Origin: an uncultured beta proteobacterium
Lineage (GTDB): Bacteria; Pseudomonadota; Gammaproteobacteria; Burkholderiales; Burkholderiaceae
Direction: 5' to 3'
NCBI GenBank assembly: GCA_903821995.1
Contig: CAIJNI010000075.1
Span: forward strand, 21,218-85,217
Length of the DNA stretch: 64,000 nt
A model generated the notes under the pieces. It had not been told where the DNA came from, ran no database searches, and saw only the letters and a list, made by a program, of their open reading frames with translations. The position numbers and the translations under genes were made by a program. Shown piece after piece: positions 36,173-45,650 of the stretch; position 1 is the stretch's first letter; each line of letters opens with the position of its first letter.

Positions 36173-36767
36173 GACTTGGGTAAAACCGCTTGTTTTTCTT
36201 CTCTGCAGTATCCCAATCTGCCGCTTAGTCTGGTTGGGATTTAATCATGAACTAACAGCAAACCCCATTGAGTTCATCACACGCTCGACTGGCACTTGGG
36301 GAATTGTGATGCTTTGTATTACTTTGTCCGTCACACCAGTTCGTCAATTAACCCAATGGAATTGGCTACTGCCATTACGAAGGATGTTCGGACTTTTTTG
36401 CTTTTTCTATGCACTACTTCATTTTCTGATTTGGTCAGTGATCGATAATGGTCTTGATTTAAACGCCATTTATCAAGACTTCTATAAACGTACGTTCATT
36501 ACTCTAGGCCTTGCCGCATTTATTCTTCTAATTCCGCTGGCTGCGACTTCCACAAAAAAAATGCAGCGCCGTTTAGGCAGAAATTGGGCCAAACTACATC
36601 AATTGGTTTATTTGATTGCGATTCTTGTACCCCTTCATTATTGGGTTCATAAAGCGGGAAAAAATAATTTTGGGACGGTGAAAATTTATATCGCTATTTT
36701 GGCCGCTCTTTTGGGCTGGAGATTATTTAAATGGATACAACGCAAATCGCAAATTGAAGCTATTTAG
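36141..36767 (+). CDS. msrQ: Heme-binding membrane subunit MsrQ
   Basis: MsrQ is the b-type-heme inner-membrane partner that passes electrons from the respiratory chain to MsrP. The 208-residue protein has about six hydrophobic segments and the ferric-reductase-like pattern with His in '[14 protein letters not shown]' and '[17 protein letters not shown]'. Its ATG lies inside the end of msrP (32-base overlap), a usual msrPQ arrangement. Confidence 0.93.
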   Translation: MPAWTFVKTFKTWVKPLVFLLCSIPICRLVWLGFNHELTANPIEFITRSTGTWGIVMLCITLSVTPVRQLTQWNWLLPLRRMFGLFCFFYALLHFLIWSVIDNGLDLNAIYQDFYKRTFITLGLAAFILLIPLAATSTKKMQRRLGRNWAKLHQLVYLIAILVPLHYWVHKAGKNNFGTVKIYIAILAALLGWRLFKWIQRKSQIEAI

Positions 36768-36781
36768 CCAAGATTCAATGA

Positions 36782-37393
36782 TTATTCTCTAACCTTGATA
36801 GAGCGTCTGATATAGACTTCACCTGTTTTCAAAGCCTTGACCCTTTGCGCCATGCTGGGATGGGTAGTTGATTCCCGAATTTCTATGACTTTAGACAACT
36901 CCTCAAATCCTTTGACACCATCAAATCCAATCGCATTCGATAGCTTTATCCCGTAATTGTCAGCTGAGTATTCTTTCACCCAATTTTTCTCAGAGTAGTT
37001 GAGTGGGGAAAACCCTAAATTAGACTTCTCTAGTTCACAATGTCCCATCTCATGCCCTATCACCACTGCTAGAGCATCATCACTAAGCTCATATTTATCA
37101 AAAATTGCATAATTAATATGAATTTCACATACTTTCATGGGGAAATTGGATACTCTAACTAAGCCATGGCTTTGATCAAAAACAAACGTAGATGCGATCT
37201 CACCAGTTTCCTGCAACTTCAAGCTAAAGCGTTTATGAGAACGTTGTTCATTTAAGCGATTTGAGATTGCTGTAAAACGGGTCTGAGCATCTTCAGGCAC
37301 AAATGCAAAAACTTCATTTTGAAGAAGCAATGTGACAAATAGGATCTTAAGAAGATAAAAAGAAGCTTTTGCGTATGAATTAAGCCTGAACAT
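36782..37393 (-). CDS. M48 family zinc metalloprotease, exported
   Basis: The protein has a single N-terminal hydrophobic segment ('LLKILFVTLLLQNEVFAF'), likely a signal peptide or anchor. It is followed by an M48-type peptidase domain with the zinc motif HEMGH in 'AVVIGHEMGHCELEKS' and the downstream Glu in 'NWVKEYSADNYG', with 'THPSMAQRVKAL' at the C-terminus. Members degrade or process envelope proteins. A longer frame begins at a TTG at 37432; the ATG at 37393 begins the signal peptide and has AAGG four to five bases upstream, so I chose it (about 204 residues). It converges with msrQ. Confidence 0.88.
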   Translation of the reverse strand: MFRLNSYAKASFYLLKILFVTLLLQNEVFAFVPEDAQTRFTAISNRLNEQRSHKRFSLKLQETGEIASTFVFDQSHGLVRVSNFPMKVCEIHINYAIFDKYELSDDALAVVIGHEMGHCELEKSNLGFSPLNYSEKNWVKEYSADNYGIKLSNAIGFDGVKGFEELSKVIEIRESTTHPSMAQRVKALKTGEVYIRRSIKVRE

Positions 37394-37489
37394 GTACCTT
37401 TTACGGCACGAACACTCACGATATTGAATCAATTACATAAATAAAGACCCAATCCCCCTCAATAACCTTCTATAACTCCAACCTGTCAT

Positions 37490-38296
37490 GTGCTGCTTAG
37501 AAGTAAAATAGTCCACTTGAACTCAACTAACTCATTTAAACCTCCTTTTATCAACCTTTCGCAAGCATCTCAAGCCTTGCGAGATTCGGGTTTCGCCCTA
37601 CTTTCTCCACATGATTTCTCACAATTAACTTTGCATGAACTTAATGATTGGCAAGCCATTGAGCGCTCATGGAGTGATTTAGCCCCCGACGAATATCTCA
37701 AAGATGGAGGCAAATACCGTAAACGACGCCATGCCAGTTTGATCGTGCAAGAGAGCCAAATTCAAATCACTCCCTATCGACCTCATTGGCAACCTCTCTC
37801 TTACAATGCACTACATGGTGGAATCAATCGTTGGTTCGAACCCTGTGAAACTGATTTTTTAAGCAGCCTCGCTGTACGAAACTTAATCCTACAACTTGGA
37901 AAGTTATTCAATGAAGTTCATCAAAGAAATCAACCGACTTGGTTTGTAGAAGTCCATCAATTCAGAATAGATACCGCAAATGGTATTGGTCGCCCAACGC
38001 CAGAAGGTGCTCACCGTGATGGCGTTGATTTTGTGGCTGTTCTAATGGTACAACGCCATAAAATTACTGGCGGGGAATCCCGAGTCTTTGATGCCACAGG
38101 ACCGCAAGGACAGCGTTTTACACTAACAAGTCCATGGACCTTACTATTACTCGATGATACTAAAGTGATTCATGAAACCACACCCATTCAACCAGAAGAT
38201 CGAAACCACCCTGAAAATTCATGGCGCGACACACTCGTCCTAACCTACAGATCTTCAGGTTTTTTAGATAATCACGATCAACCTCATATCGAGTAA
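37490..38296 (+). CDS. 2-oxoglutarate/Fe(II) dioxygenase family protein (PF10014-like)
   Basis: The 268-residue protein resembles the family that includes L-isoleucine 4-dioxygenase, which hydroxylates free amino acids with 2-oxoglutarate and O2. The iron ligands are the H-x-D in 'GAHRDGVDFVAVLMV' and a distal His in 'DDTKVIHETTPIQP', and the 2-oxoglutarate Arg is in 'WRDTLVLTYRSSG'. The start appears to be GTG at 37490; it has no clear Shine-Dalgarno site and the exact N-terminus is uncertain. It lies seven bases upstream of the GT39 gene, so it may be transcribed with the envelope genes. The substrate is unknown. Confidence 0.85.
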   Translation: MLLRSKIVHLNSTNSFKPPFINLSQASQALRDSGFALLSPHDFSQLTLHELNDWQAIERSWSDLAPDEYLKDGGKYRKRRHASLIVQESQIQITPYRPHWQPLSYNALHGGINRWFEPCETDFLSSLAVRNLILQLGKLFNEVHQRNQPTWFVEVHQFRIDTANGIGRPTPEGAHRDGVDFVAVLMVQRHKITGGESRVFDATGPQGQRFTLTSPWTLLLLDDTKVIHETTPIQPEDRNHPENSWRDTLVLTYRSSGFLDNHDQPHIE

Positions 38297-38303
38297 ATAA
38301 CTG

Positions 38304-39809
38304 ATGAACTTTCAAACTCCCTGGCTAAAGTTCACACTCAATTTGCTATTTCTAGGAATGATCATTCATATCGTTTATGGATTTATGCTCGGCTTATCTG
38401 TCGATGAAGCTCATTACGCCCTCTATGGTCTTTACCCAGACTGGAGTTATTTTGATCACCCTCCAATGGTTGGATGGTTACAAATCATTCCCGCCAAAGG
38501 ACATTGGCCCGTTGGTTTGATTAGACTCGTGCCTGAATTATTGTGGTTACTTAGCGTCTTACTATCGATGCACCTCACCAAGGTGATCATTGCAAGCTTT
38601 CTTTCTTCATCTCATTACCATAGCCTTCGCTCGGCCCATTGGTGGACCGCATTACTTATTCTGACAACTCCCATCCTACATGTTCTCGCAGTAGGCTTAT
38701 TACCTGACACCTTACTTTTGGTTCTTGTGCCGTGCATGATGCTCCTAACGATCTCAATCCACAATGCACTCGATCAACGATATCCCCGAGATATCCAGCT
38801 CTGGATTAGCCTAGGCGTCATTCTAGGATTAGCAGGACTATCCAAATATACTTCTTTGTTTTTTGCCCTTGGTGTCCTGATTTGTCTTCTTCAGTGGCAT
38901 GGGCTAAAAATATTTAGTCGCCCAGGTTTGTGGTTATGCTTATTGATCGCAATTACCCTTATTACTCCAGTCTTATATTGGAATATGAACCATGATTGGA
39001 TCTCTTTTAAATATCAATTAGGTCATGGTGCCGGTGGTGAATGGAAGTTTCGCCGCATAGGCAATTTTTTACTAACCCAACTAGCCTGTTATGGCCTACT
39101 CAATCTTTTAGGACTTACATGGGTGTTTAGAAGATACCTCAGCCCACCCATCGGGTTATTCTCATTTTCTGTCATCCCATTTCTCATCTTTGCAGTAATG
39201 TCAGGAGGCGGTGGGAGCCTACCTCACTGGACATCACCTGCTTGGATCGCCATTACTCCTATCTGTGCCATTGGTCTAGCAAATGCATGGTTTGTGGGTA
39301 GAAAATTCTGGATCACCACGATGATCTTTCTCCAACTCAGTCTCATTGCCATAGGATTTTTTCTCCTAGCATCTGGTGGTCTTCCTGGTGTCAGCATGAA
39401 AGATCCATTAGGCCAAAAAAATCCTATTGCTGATTTATACGGTTGGGACCTGGCTGGAGAGAAATTAAATCAAATAGCTATCGAAAAAAATATCCCTCAT
39501 ATCGTCACTCAAAACTGGACCATGGGAAGCCGACTTGCCTGGTATACACAATCAAAGTCCGTTCATATTTTGGATGATCGACGTGATCAATTTGATATTT
39601 GGTTTGGGAAAATGCCCGAAGGAGAAGATGCTGTTTTATTACAATGGTCACAAATGACTTATGAACTTCCAATTCAAAAAAATCAATTTAGCTCATGCGA
39701 TAAGATTGATTCAATGCCTGTTAAAAGGTCAGATAGAGCGATTTCTCAATTTGACTTTTATGTGTGTAAAGATTGGGGTCAAATTCATCCCGAGAAAATA
39801 AATGATTGA
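38304..39809 (+). CDS. Glycosyltransferase family 39 (ArnT/PMT-like) membrane protein
   Basis: The 501-residue polytopic protein (about ten to twelve hydrophobic segments) has the conserved D-E-A-H-Y motif of GT39/GT83 enzymes ('LSVDEAHYALYGLYP') and 'YFDHPPMVGWL' in the first periplasmic loop, and 'LSKYTSLFFALG'. These enzymes move a sugar from a polyprenyl-phosphate donor to an acceptor in the periplasm, for example aminoarabinose to lipid A. Acceptor and donor here are unknown. Its end overlaps the next gene by eight bases, so the run of envelope genes is coupled. Confidence 0.88.
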   Translation: MNFQTPWLKFTLNLLFLGMIIHIVYGFMLGLSVDEAHYALYGLYPDWSYFDHPPMVGWLQIIPAKGHWPVGLIRLVPELLWLLSVLLSMHLTKVIIASFLSSSHYHSLRSAHWWTALLILTTPILHVLAVGLLPDTLLLVLVPCMMLLTISIHNALDQRYPRDIQLWISLGVILGLAGLSKYTSLFFALGVLICLLQWHGLKIFSRPGLWLCLLIAITLITPVLYWNMNHDWISFKYQLGHGAGGEWKFRRIGNFLLTQLACYGLLNLLGLTWVFRRYLSPPIGLFSFSVIPFLIFAVMSGGGGSLPHWTSPAWIAITPICAIGLANAWFVGRKFWITTMIFLQLSLIAIGFFLLASGGLPGVSMKDPLGQKNPIADLYGWDLAGEKLNQIAIEKNIPHIVTQNWTMGSRLAWYTQSKSVHILDDRRDQFDIWFGKMPEGEDAVLLQWSQMTYELPIQKNQFSSCDKIDSMPVKRSDRAISQFDFYVCKDWGQIHPEKIND

Positions 39810-40773
39810 AGCTAATCGAAGTTTTTTAAAACAAAATTTAAAGAAATTAACCCCATTCTTAAAAATTTTGTTTTCAATTCTCCTGTTGATTTTTGCTTTT
39901 TCTAAAATCAATTGGCTAAGTATTCTTGAGGCCATCCCCCTGCTTAACCCTTACTGGCTTAGCCTATCATTAATTTTGATCTGGGTCTGTAATGGCCTAT
40001 CAGGATGTAGATGGGGCCTATTAATGCGTGCGGGAGAATTTAATCAACCACTGCATCAGTTTATTAAACTCTATTTTTGCGGAGGATTAATTAATCAAGG
40101 ACTTCCCACGACTATTGGCGGCGATGCTTACCGCGGTATAGTCGCACAAAAAAACTCAACGCAAACTCTACAAAAATCTTTTTTTATCGTAGCCATAGAC
40201 CGATCCCTAGGATTTGCTGGGAACTGTCTTTTGGGGGGTATCGGACTTGTTATAGGTGGATCATTACTCGGCACATGGGTTCCTCTTTTTGGGAAAATAA
40301 GCTTATGCTTCATGCTGCTTGGTTCAACTTTTCTGGCTATATCGATCTATTGGCCTTGGAGTAAAGATCATATCCACCGGCTACTCTCTAAGATAGGTGT
40401 CAGAAATATAGACTTCGCTTTAAAAAAGTCTTGGGGATTTCCATTCTATCTAATACAACTCCCGCTTGCTACTGCTATTCATTTTTTGACCCTAGCTGCT
40501 TTTTGGGCTTGCCTTAAAAGTTGTGGGGTTAATCCCCCCATAGAAGCCCTCTTAATAGGTATTCCTGCCCTCGGTCTGTTACTCATCCTCCCGCTAAGCA
40601 TTTCCGGATGGGGAGTGCGTGAAACATCCTTAGTTAGTATCCTGGGATTGTGGGGCCTTGACTCGTCTTTAGTCGTACTATCTTCTATTTTGTACGGTCT
40701 AATTACCCTGATCGCTTATCTACCTGGCCTACCCTTTTTAATTCATGACCGTAAAGGCAGTCACCTGTCATAA
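39802..40773 (+). CDS. Flippase-like membrane protein of the UPF0104/YbhN (LPG synthase TM) family
   Basis: The 323-residue protein has about eight hydrophobic segments and the family blocks 'CGGLINQGLPTTIGGDAYRG', 'IAIDRSLGF' (seen here as VAIDRSLGFAG) and 'LPLSISGWGVRETSLVSILG'. Members related to the lysyl-phosphatidylglycerol synthase transmembrane domain are thought to move lipids across the membrane. Its ATG overlaps the GT39 stop by eight bases, so the two proteins are likely to work on the same lipid-linked substrate; this is inference. Confidence 0.88.
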   Translation: MIEANRSFLKQNLKKLTPFLKILFSILLLIFAFSKINWLSILEAIPLLNPYWLSLSLILIWVCNGLSGCRWGLLMRAGEFNQPLHQFIKLYFCGGLINQGLPTTIGGDAYRGIVAQKNSTQTLQKSFFIVAIDRSLGFAGNCLLGGIGLVIGGSLLGTWVPLFGKISLCFMLLGSTFLAISIYWPWSKDHIHRLLSKIGVRNIDFALKKSWGFPFYLIQLPLATAIHFLTLAAFWACLKSCGVNPPIEALLIGIPALGLLLILPLSISGWGVRETSLVSILGLWGLDSSLVVLSSILYGLITLIAYLPGLPFLIHDRKGSHLS

Positions 40774-40781
40774 TATCGACT

Positions 40782-42059
40782 ATGACAATTCGCGTTGATA
40801 CCATGCGACGTATTGACCACCTCATCGGGGTGCCTTTATGTCTGCTGTTAACCCCACTCGTGTTCCTATACGATAAGATCCGTAATCTCTTCTTCGTTGT
40901 CCCTGCTCAACCCAAAAAAATACTATTCATCGAACTTTCTGAAATGGGGAGCGCCATCATTGTTGATCCCGCAATGCGCGAAACCATAAAACGTGGAGCT
41001 GAGATTTTCTTTTTAATATTTAAAAATAATGCAGCAAGTTTGTCACTACTTCAAACCGTGCCCGAAGAACGTATTTTGACAATTGATGCATCGGGTCTAT
41101 TTACTTTAATCAAGTCAACTCTTTCAGTACTCTTTAAAATACATCGCCTAAATATCGATACTGTAATTGATCTAGAGTTGTTTTCACGATTTACAGCCCT
41201 TCTAACAGGTTGTTCTGGTGCAAGCCGTCGCGTGGGCTACTATATTTTTCATGGAGAGGGTTTGTGGCGCGGAAAACTCCTCACCCACGAAGTACATTAC
41301 AACCCTCATCTTCATATATCAAGAAACTTTATGGCCTTAGTTCATGCCGCTTTTGCAAATGAGTCTGAAATACCTTTTAGTAAAGTGGCTTTTTCTGATG
41401 ATCTTTTCAAACTTGCTCAAGCAAAAGTTTCTTTAGAACAATTAGAAACGGTCACACGTAAATTAGAGCAATTAGCGCAAGCTGCTGGAATTAATCATTT
41501 AGGAATCAATCATCCTAATCAACAAATTATTCTAGTCAATCCAAATGCCAGCGATCTTCTCCCACAACGTCGTTGGGCACCTGAACGTTTTTCGGAATTA
41601 ATTACTAAATTAGCTTCTCGTTGGCCAGAAGCTTTAATTTATATCACTGGCTCTAAAGATGAGTTAGCGTACGCCGAAAAAGTAAAAGAAATGGCACTGA
41701 CTACTAGAGTCATTAATTTTGCGGGACAAGTCAGCTTCTCTGAATTACCCGCCCTCTACACCCTAAGTGATGTCATGGTCACCAATGATTCAGGGCCAGG
41801 TCATTTTTCAGCAGTCACCCCTCTACCAACTGTTGTTCTATTTGGTCCAGAGACACCTGCCTTATATGGCTCACTGGGCAACTCAATCCCCATCTTTGCT
41901 GGTCTTGCCTGCTCCCCTTGCGTTAGCGCAGGTAACCATAGAAAAACTCCTTGTTCAAATAATGTTTGTATGCAAGCTATCTCAGTAGAGCAAGTTCTTA
42001 GCGCCATCGAAAAACAACTCTCTAAACAACAAATAACTGATCATCCATCAAAGGTTTGA
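40782..42059 (+). CDS. Glycosyltransferase family 9 (heptosyltransferase-like)
   Basis: The 425-residue cytoplasmic or membrane-associated protein resembles ADP-heptose:LPS heptosyltransferases (GT9), a GT-B fold. Visible are the N-terminal domain with a short hydrophobic stretch ('LIGVPLCLLLTPLVFLYDKI'), 'DTVIDLELFSRFTALLTG', the sugar-nucleotide block 'NPNASDLLPQRRWAPERFSE' and 'VTNDSGPGHFSAVTPLPTVV'. The last matches the GT9 donor-binding motif. The C-terminal Cys-rich tail ('CSPCVSAGNHRKTPCSNNVC') is usual in this branch. It follows the flippase-like gene by eight bases. The acceptor is not known. Confidence 0.9.
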   Translation: MTIRVDTMRRIDHLIGVPLCLLLTPLVFLYDKIRNLFFVVPAQPKKILFIELSEMGSAIIVDPAMRETIKRGAEIFFLIFKNNAASLSLLQTVPEERILTIDASGLFTLIKSTLSVLFKIHRLNIDTVIDLELFSRFTALLTGCSGASRRVGYYIFHGEGLWRGKLLTHEVHYNPHLHISRNFMALVHAAFANESEIPFSKVAFSDDLFKLAQAKVSLEQLETVTRKLEQLAQAAGINHLGINHPNQQIILVNPNASDLLPQRRWAPERFSELITKLASRWPEALIYITGSKDELAYAEKVKEMALTTRVINFAGQVSFSELPALYTLSDVMVTNDSGPGHFSAVTPLPTVVLFGPETPALYGSLGNSIPIFAGLACSPCVSAGNHRKTPCSNNVCMQAISVEQVLSAIEKQLSKQQITDHPSKV

Positions 42060-42063
42060 AAAT

Positions 42064-42873
42064 ATGATCCAAAAGATGAGCCAAGCCAGTAATAAGGATT
42101 ACAGGATTTCAAAGTTGGTATGGATACTTCCGTTTTTTCCTTTTAGCCTGTGGTGTATTGACTCCTACCTTGATATGGATATCAAGTGGTTCTTTTTAAT
42201 AAATCAATGGGCCATGAAATTCACAGATATTTTTTGGACTAGCCTATCTCTTCTTGGTAATGGCTGGTCATTATTCGCCTTAGCCCTTCCCCTACTCATT
42301 TTTGCACCTCGAACTCTATTTTCAGCCTTGATTTCTGGACTTTTTGCAGGAATATGTTCCCCAATCGCAAAAGCTTTTTTTGACACGCCACGACCCGCAG
42401 CAATTCTCAATCAAAGTGCTATCCATATTGTCGATCAACCTTTGCTTCATTCTGCAATGCCCTCAGGTCATACAATGACCGCATTTGCAATTGCAACAGC
42501 GATTTTCTTTGCGGCACCAAGACAACGTCGACCTCAATTAATGTGGTTATTTATTCTTGCCGCAGCTACAGGCTTATCTCGCATTGCCACTGGATCACAC
42601 TGGCCTTCTGATGTTTTTATTGGCGCTACTCTTGGTATGATTTGTGGTTTATTAGGCGCCTATACATCAACTTTAATTAAGGTATCTTTTTTTGAACTCA
42701 ATCAGTGGCCAAGTAAAATTATTCTCTTGAGCAGCGTCCTATGCATGTATTTCTTAACATCAAATGCACTGGATTTTCAAATGAATCAACCCGTGCAGTA
42801 TGGGCTTGCATTCATCATCTTCTTGACCTGGCTCATGGTTGCAAAAAAGTCTTTATTCAATCGTCATGTTTAG
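42064..42873 (+). CDS. PAP2 family lipid phosphatase
   Basis: The 269-residue membrane protein has six hydrophobic segments and the three PAP2 motifs: 'KAFFDTPRP' (K-x6-R-P), 'PSGHTMTAFA' and 'SRIATGSHWPSDV'. Such enzymes dephosphorylate undecaprenyl pyrophosphate, phosphatidylglycerol phosphate or lipid A. Next to GT39, flippase and GT9 genes, a role in recycling the polyprenyl carrier or trimming lipid A phosphate is likely. It starts four bases after the GT9 stop and its last eight bases overlap the rlmJ start. Confidence 0.92.
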   Translation: MIQKMSQASNKDYRISKLVWILPFFPFSLWCIDSYLDMDIKWFFLINQWAMKFTDIFWTSLSLLGNGWSLFALALPLLIFAPRTLFSALISGLFAGICSPIAKAFFDTPRPAAILNQSAIHIVDQPLLHSAMPSGHTMTAFAIATAIFFAAPRQRRPQLMWLFILAAATGLSRIATGSHWPSDVFIGATLGMICGLLGAYTSTLIKVSFFELNQWPSKIILLSSVLCMYFLTSNALDFQMNQPVQYGLAFIIFLTWLMVAKKSLFNRHV

Positions 42874-43747
42874 TTACCGACACGTATTTCATGCCGGCAA
42901 TCATGCTGATGTTCTAAAGCACATGATTCTTCTTGAATGTATTGAACTCCTCCAACAAAAAGCAGGTGGTTTAATGTTTCTAGATAGTCATGCCGGTGCA
43001 GGTCTATATGATCTAAGCACTGGCTACGCAACTGTCAGCGATGAATCTGTAGAAGGTATTTTTAAACTTCTCAAACATGAGGTTAGCTCCCTACCACCTA
43101 CAATTAAAAATTACCTTGATCGTATTCATTCATGGAACAATGACCCTAAACAAATTTCAGTTTATCCCGGCTCACCGTCATTACTTCTAGAAAGCCTTCG
43201 CCCTCAAGATAAGTTGCGTTTATTTGAACTCCATCCAACAGACTTTCCGATTCTGAATGATGAAATCAAATCATTAAATACGACTAAACTTGATATCCAA
43301 GTTTTAATGCAAGATGGCTTTAGTGGATTAAAAGCATTTTTACCACCACCCTCCCGTCGTGGATTGATTCTCATGGATCCATCCTATGAGGATAAATCGG
43401 ATTACTTTAAGGTACTCACTGCTCTTGAAGAAGGACTCAAACGATTCGCAACAGGTGTTTACATCATTTGGTATCCCTGCCTAAGCCGCAATGACGCCCT
43501 AGAATTGCCGAATAAACTTATAAAACTCTGCTCACGATCTGAAAAAACTCCTCCATTATCTTGGCTTAGAGCAGAACTACGCGTCAAAGATATTAATGAT
43601 GACAGTGGTCTTACAGCAAGCGGCATGTTTATCATAAACCCTCCATGGAAACTCAAAGAGGCACTTAACGAATCACTGCCACTTCTTTCAGATATTCTTG
43701 CCCAACAGGGGCATGGTAATCACCTCTTAGAAAGCTCTGAGGATTAA
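42866..43747 (+). CDS. rlmJ: 23S rRNA (adenine2030-N6)-methyltransferase RlmJ
   Basis: RlmJ methylates N6 of A2030 in 23S rRNA. The 293-residue chain begins 'MFSYRHVFHAGNHADVLKH', matching the canonical N-terminus, followed by 'LDSHAGAGLYDL' for SAM binding and 'LILMDPSYEDKSDYFKV' with the catalytic D-P-x-Y motif. A reading frame extends nine codons upstream, but the ATG at 42866 matches the family N-terminus and overlaps the PAP2 stop by eight bases, so I use it. It shares its last four bases with the stop of the convergent YhhQ gene. Confidence 0.95.
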   Translation: MFSYRHVFHAGNHADVLKHMILLECIELLQQKAGGLMFLDSHAGAGLYDLSTGYATVSDESVEGIFKLLKHEVSSLPPTIKNYLDRIHSWNNDPKQISVYPGSPSLLLESLRPQDKLRLFELHPTDFPILNDEIKSLNTTKLDIQVLMQDGFSGLKAFLPPPSRRGLILMDPSYEDKSDYFKVLTALEEGLKRFATGVYIIWYPCLSRNDALELPNKLIKLCSRSEKTPPLSWLRAELRVKDINDDSGLTASGMFIINPPWKLKEALNESLPLLSDILAQQGHGNHLLESSED

Positions 43748-44475
43748 TGAGGTATTTTGACTTTAAATGGATTAAAGTTTGTGCCTAAATCATAGTGATC
43801 TACAGATTCTTTTTCTTTTAAAAAAGCCACAATTTTGTAGGTCAGTGGCACAGCTAAAATTTCCCAAGTTGTTTTAAGAATGTATTGCACAAAGGCCACT
43901 TCAATCACTTGCTGAATCGGCCAAACACCATAAAATGCCAACATATAAAAAAGAGATGAATCAACAAGTTCTCCAACGGCGGTTGAGCCAATCACTCGAA
44001 CCCAAAGATGTTTACCTTGCGTCAATATTTTAAGTTTTGCCAGTACGAATGAGTTCGTAAGACTACCACACCAAAATGCTAGCATTGAACCAATAACAAT
44101 TCGCCACGTATTTCCAAAAACACTCACTAAACCCTCTTGCAAATGTGAGTTGTAGTCTCCAGGTGCGGGTGTGAGATGAATTACGATTTGGGACATAATT
44201 GCTGCAAAGGTTAACGCGCCAAAGCCGCACCAAACCGCACGCCGATCGTAAGCATAACCATATACCTCTGTCAAAATATCACCAAAAGCATAAGAAATTG
44301 GGAAGAATAAAATCCCTGCGCCAAATATCACCGTTCCAAAAAAAGGTAACTGGATTTCAGCTGCTTTACCTGCCCCAATTAAATTAGAACACAGTAAGAC
44401 CGTCACAAAAGCTGCAACAATAATGTCGTAATAACGATAGGAACGAATTTTCTCTGAAGAAGTCGTGGTGCTCAT
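43744..44475 (-). CDS. yhhQ: Queuosine precursor transporter (YhhQ/VUT family)
   Basis: YhhQ imports queuosine precursors such as preQ0 and preQ1 for tRNA modification. It is a 243-residue inner-membrane protein with six hydrophobic segments and family blocks 'FPISYAFGDILTEVYGY', 'RRAVWCGFG' and 'RVIGSTAVGELVDSSLFYML', which hold the conserved Asp, Glu and Arg residues. No queuosine biosynthetic genes are near, and I could not find a preQ1 riboswitch in the 85 bases upstream. Confidence 0.93.
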   Translation of the reverse strand: MSTTTSSEKIRSYRYYDIIVAAFVTVLLCSNLIGAGKAAEIQLPFFGTVIFGAGILFFPISYAFGDILTEVYGYAYDRRAVWCGFGALTFAAIMSQIVIHLTPAPGDYNSHLQEGLVSVFGNTWRIVIGSMLAFWCGSLTNSFVLAKLKILTQGKHLWVRVIGSTAVGELVDSSLFYMLAFYGVWPIQQVIEVAFVQYILKTTWEILAVPLTYKIVAFLKEKESVDHYDLGTNFNPFKVKIPH

Positions 44476-44560
44476 GTTCTTTGTTGCTCCCTATCTATTC
44501 CATTTAAATGATGGATATATACTAACTCCTGATGCCATTTTCATGTTGACAGCATCAAGA

Positions 44561-45541
44561 CTAAAGCGCCTGCTTTGCCTGTGCATATTCGAGCTTCATC
44601 TTATTCACAATATCCTGAACCGCCATCACTTCATCGATCCCAGAAACGCTTTGACCTGCCCCCCAAATATCTTTCCATGCCTTCGCATGGGCACTACCAA
44701 AATCCATTTTAGTTTTATCTGCTTCTGGAAGATTTTCGGGATCTAGTCCCGCAGCAATGACGCTCGACTTTAAATAGTTACCGTGAATACCTGTAAATAA
44801 ATTTGAGTAGATAATGTCTCCAGCATGACTTTGAACCAAGCTATCTTTATATTCTTGACTTGCAAAAGCTTCGCTCGACGCTATAAATCGGGTTCCCATG
44901 TACGCAAAGTTAGCGCCCATTGCCTGAGCAGCTAGGACATGCTCGCCCCTTGACATTGCTCCAGATAATATTAAAGGGCCATTGTAAAATTTTCTAATCT
45001 CTGTCACAAGTGCAAATGGACTCATCAAGCCAGCATGCCCCCCCGCTCCAGCACAAACCAAAATTAATCCGTCGACCCCCATCTCTAATGCTTTTTGTGC
45101 ATGACGTACACTGATCACATCATGAAAGACTAAGCCTCCGTAACTATGAACAGCCTGCACAACCTCTCCAGGCGCACGAAGACTTGTAATAATAATAGGG
45201 ACTTGGTGTTTTACACACAAGGTTAAATCATGCACCAAACGATCATTCGATGTATGCACAATTTGGTTCACCGCAAATGGTGCAATATTTGCGCTTGGAT
45301 CATCTAATTTAGCTTGCTTAAGCTCGCTCGTAATTCTTGTCAACCATTCATCTAAGATTTCTTTAGGGCGTGCATTAAGAGCTGGAAAAGATCCTACAAT
45401 GCCGGCCTTACATTGAGCAATGACTAAATCGGGTTGTGAAATAATAAAGAGTGGCGCCCCTATAACTGGAATACTTAAGTTTTTGAGAATCTCTGGAACA
45501 GCATTTGATGCGTTTGAGGTTGCTTGTGAAACTGATGTCAT
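44561..45541 (-). CDS. Nitronate monooxygenase-like FMN protein
   Basis: The 326-residue TIM-barrel flavoprotein belongs to the 2-nitropropane dioxygenase/nitronate monooxygenase family. The N-terminal 'LSIPVIGAPLFIISQPDL' and 'GIVGSFPALNARP' are followed by 'ICVKHQVPIIITSL'-type sheet, 'HDVISVRHAQKALEMGVDGL', 'GAGGHAG' for FMN-phosphate binding, and '[20 protein letters not shown]'. Known members oxidise alkyl nitronates or propionate-3-nitronate. It is monocistronic or weakly linked to yhhQ, and diverges from the acyl-CoA dehydrogenase gene. Confidence 0.9.
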   Translation of the reverse strand: MTSVSQATSNASNAVPEILKNLSIPVIGAPLFIISQPDLVIAQCKAGIVGSFPALNARPKEILDEWLTRITSELKQAKLDDPSANIAPFAVNQIVHTSNDRLVHDLTLCVKHQVPIIITSLRAPGEVVQAVHSYGGLVFHDVISVRHAQKALEMGVDGLILVCAGAGGHAGLMSPFALVTEIRKFYNGPLILSGAMSRGEHVLAAQAMGANFAYMGTRFIASSEAFASQEYKDSLVQSHAGDIIYSNLFTGIHGNYLKSSVIAAGLDPENLPEADKTKMDFGSAHAKAWKDIWGAGQSVSGIDEVMAVQDIVNKMKLEYAQAKQAL

Positions 45542-45650
45542 ATTTTGCTCCAGAATAAGGACTTATCGAGTTTTGGTCTAAACTAATCAAACTAGATTTT
45601 TACATATTTCTAGCAACCCTAACTGTGTATCAAATAATTTAATCCCTATT

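Noticed and set aside
44476..44560. Possible preQ1 riboswitch upstream of yhhQ
   Set aside because: No match to the preQ1 aptamer pattern; only a weak 6-bp stem was seen, which is not enough.
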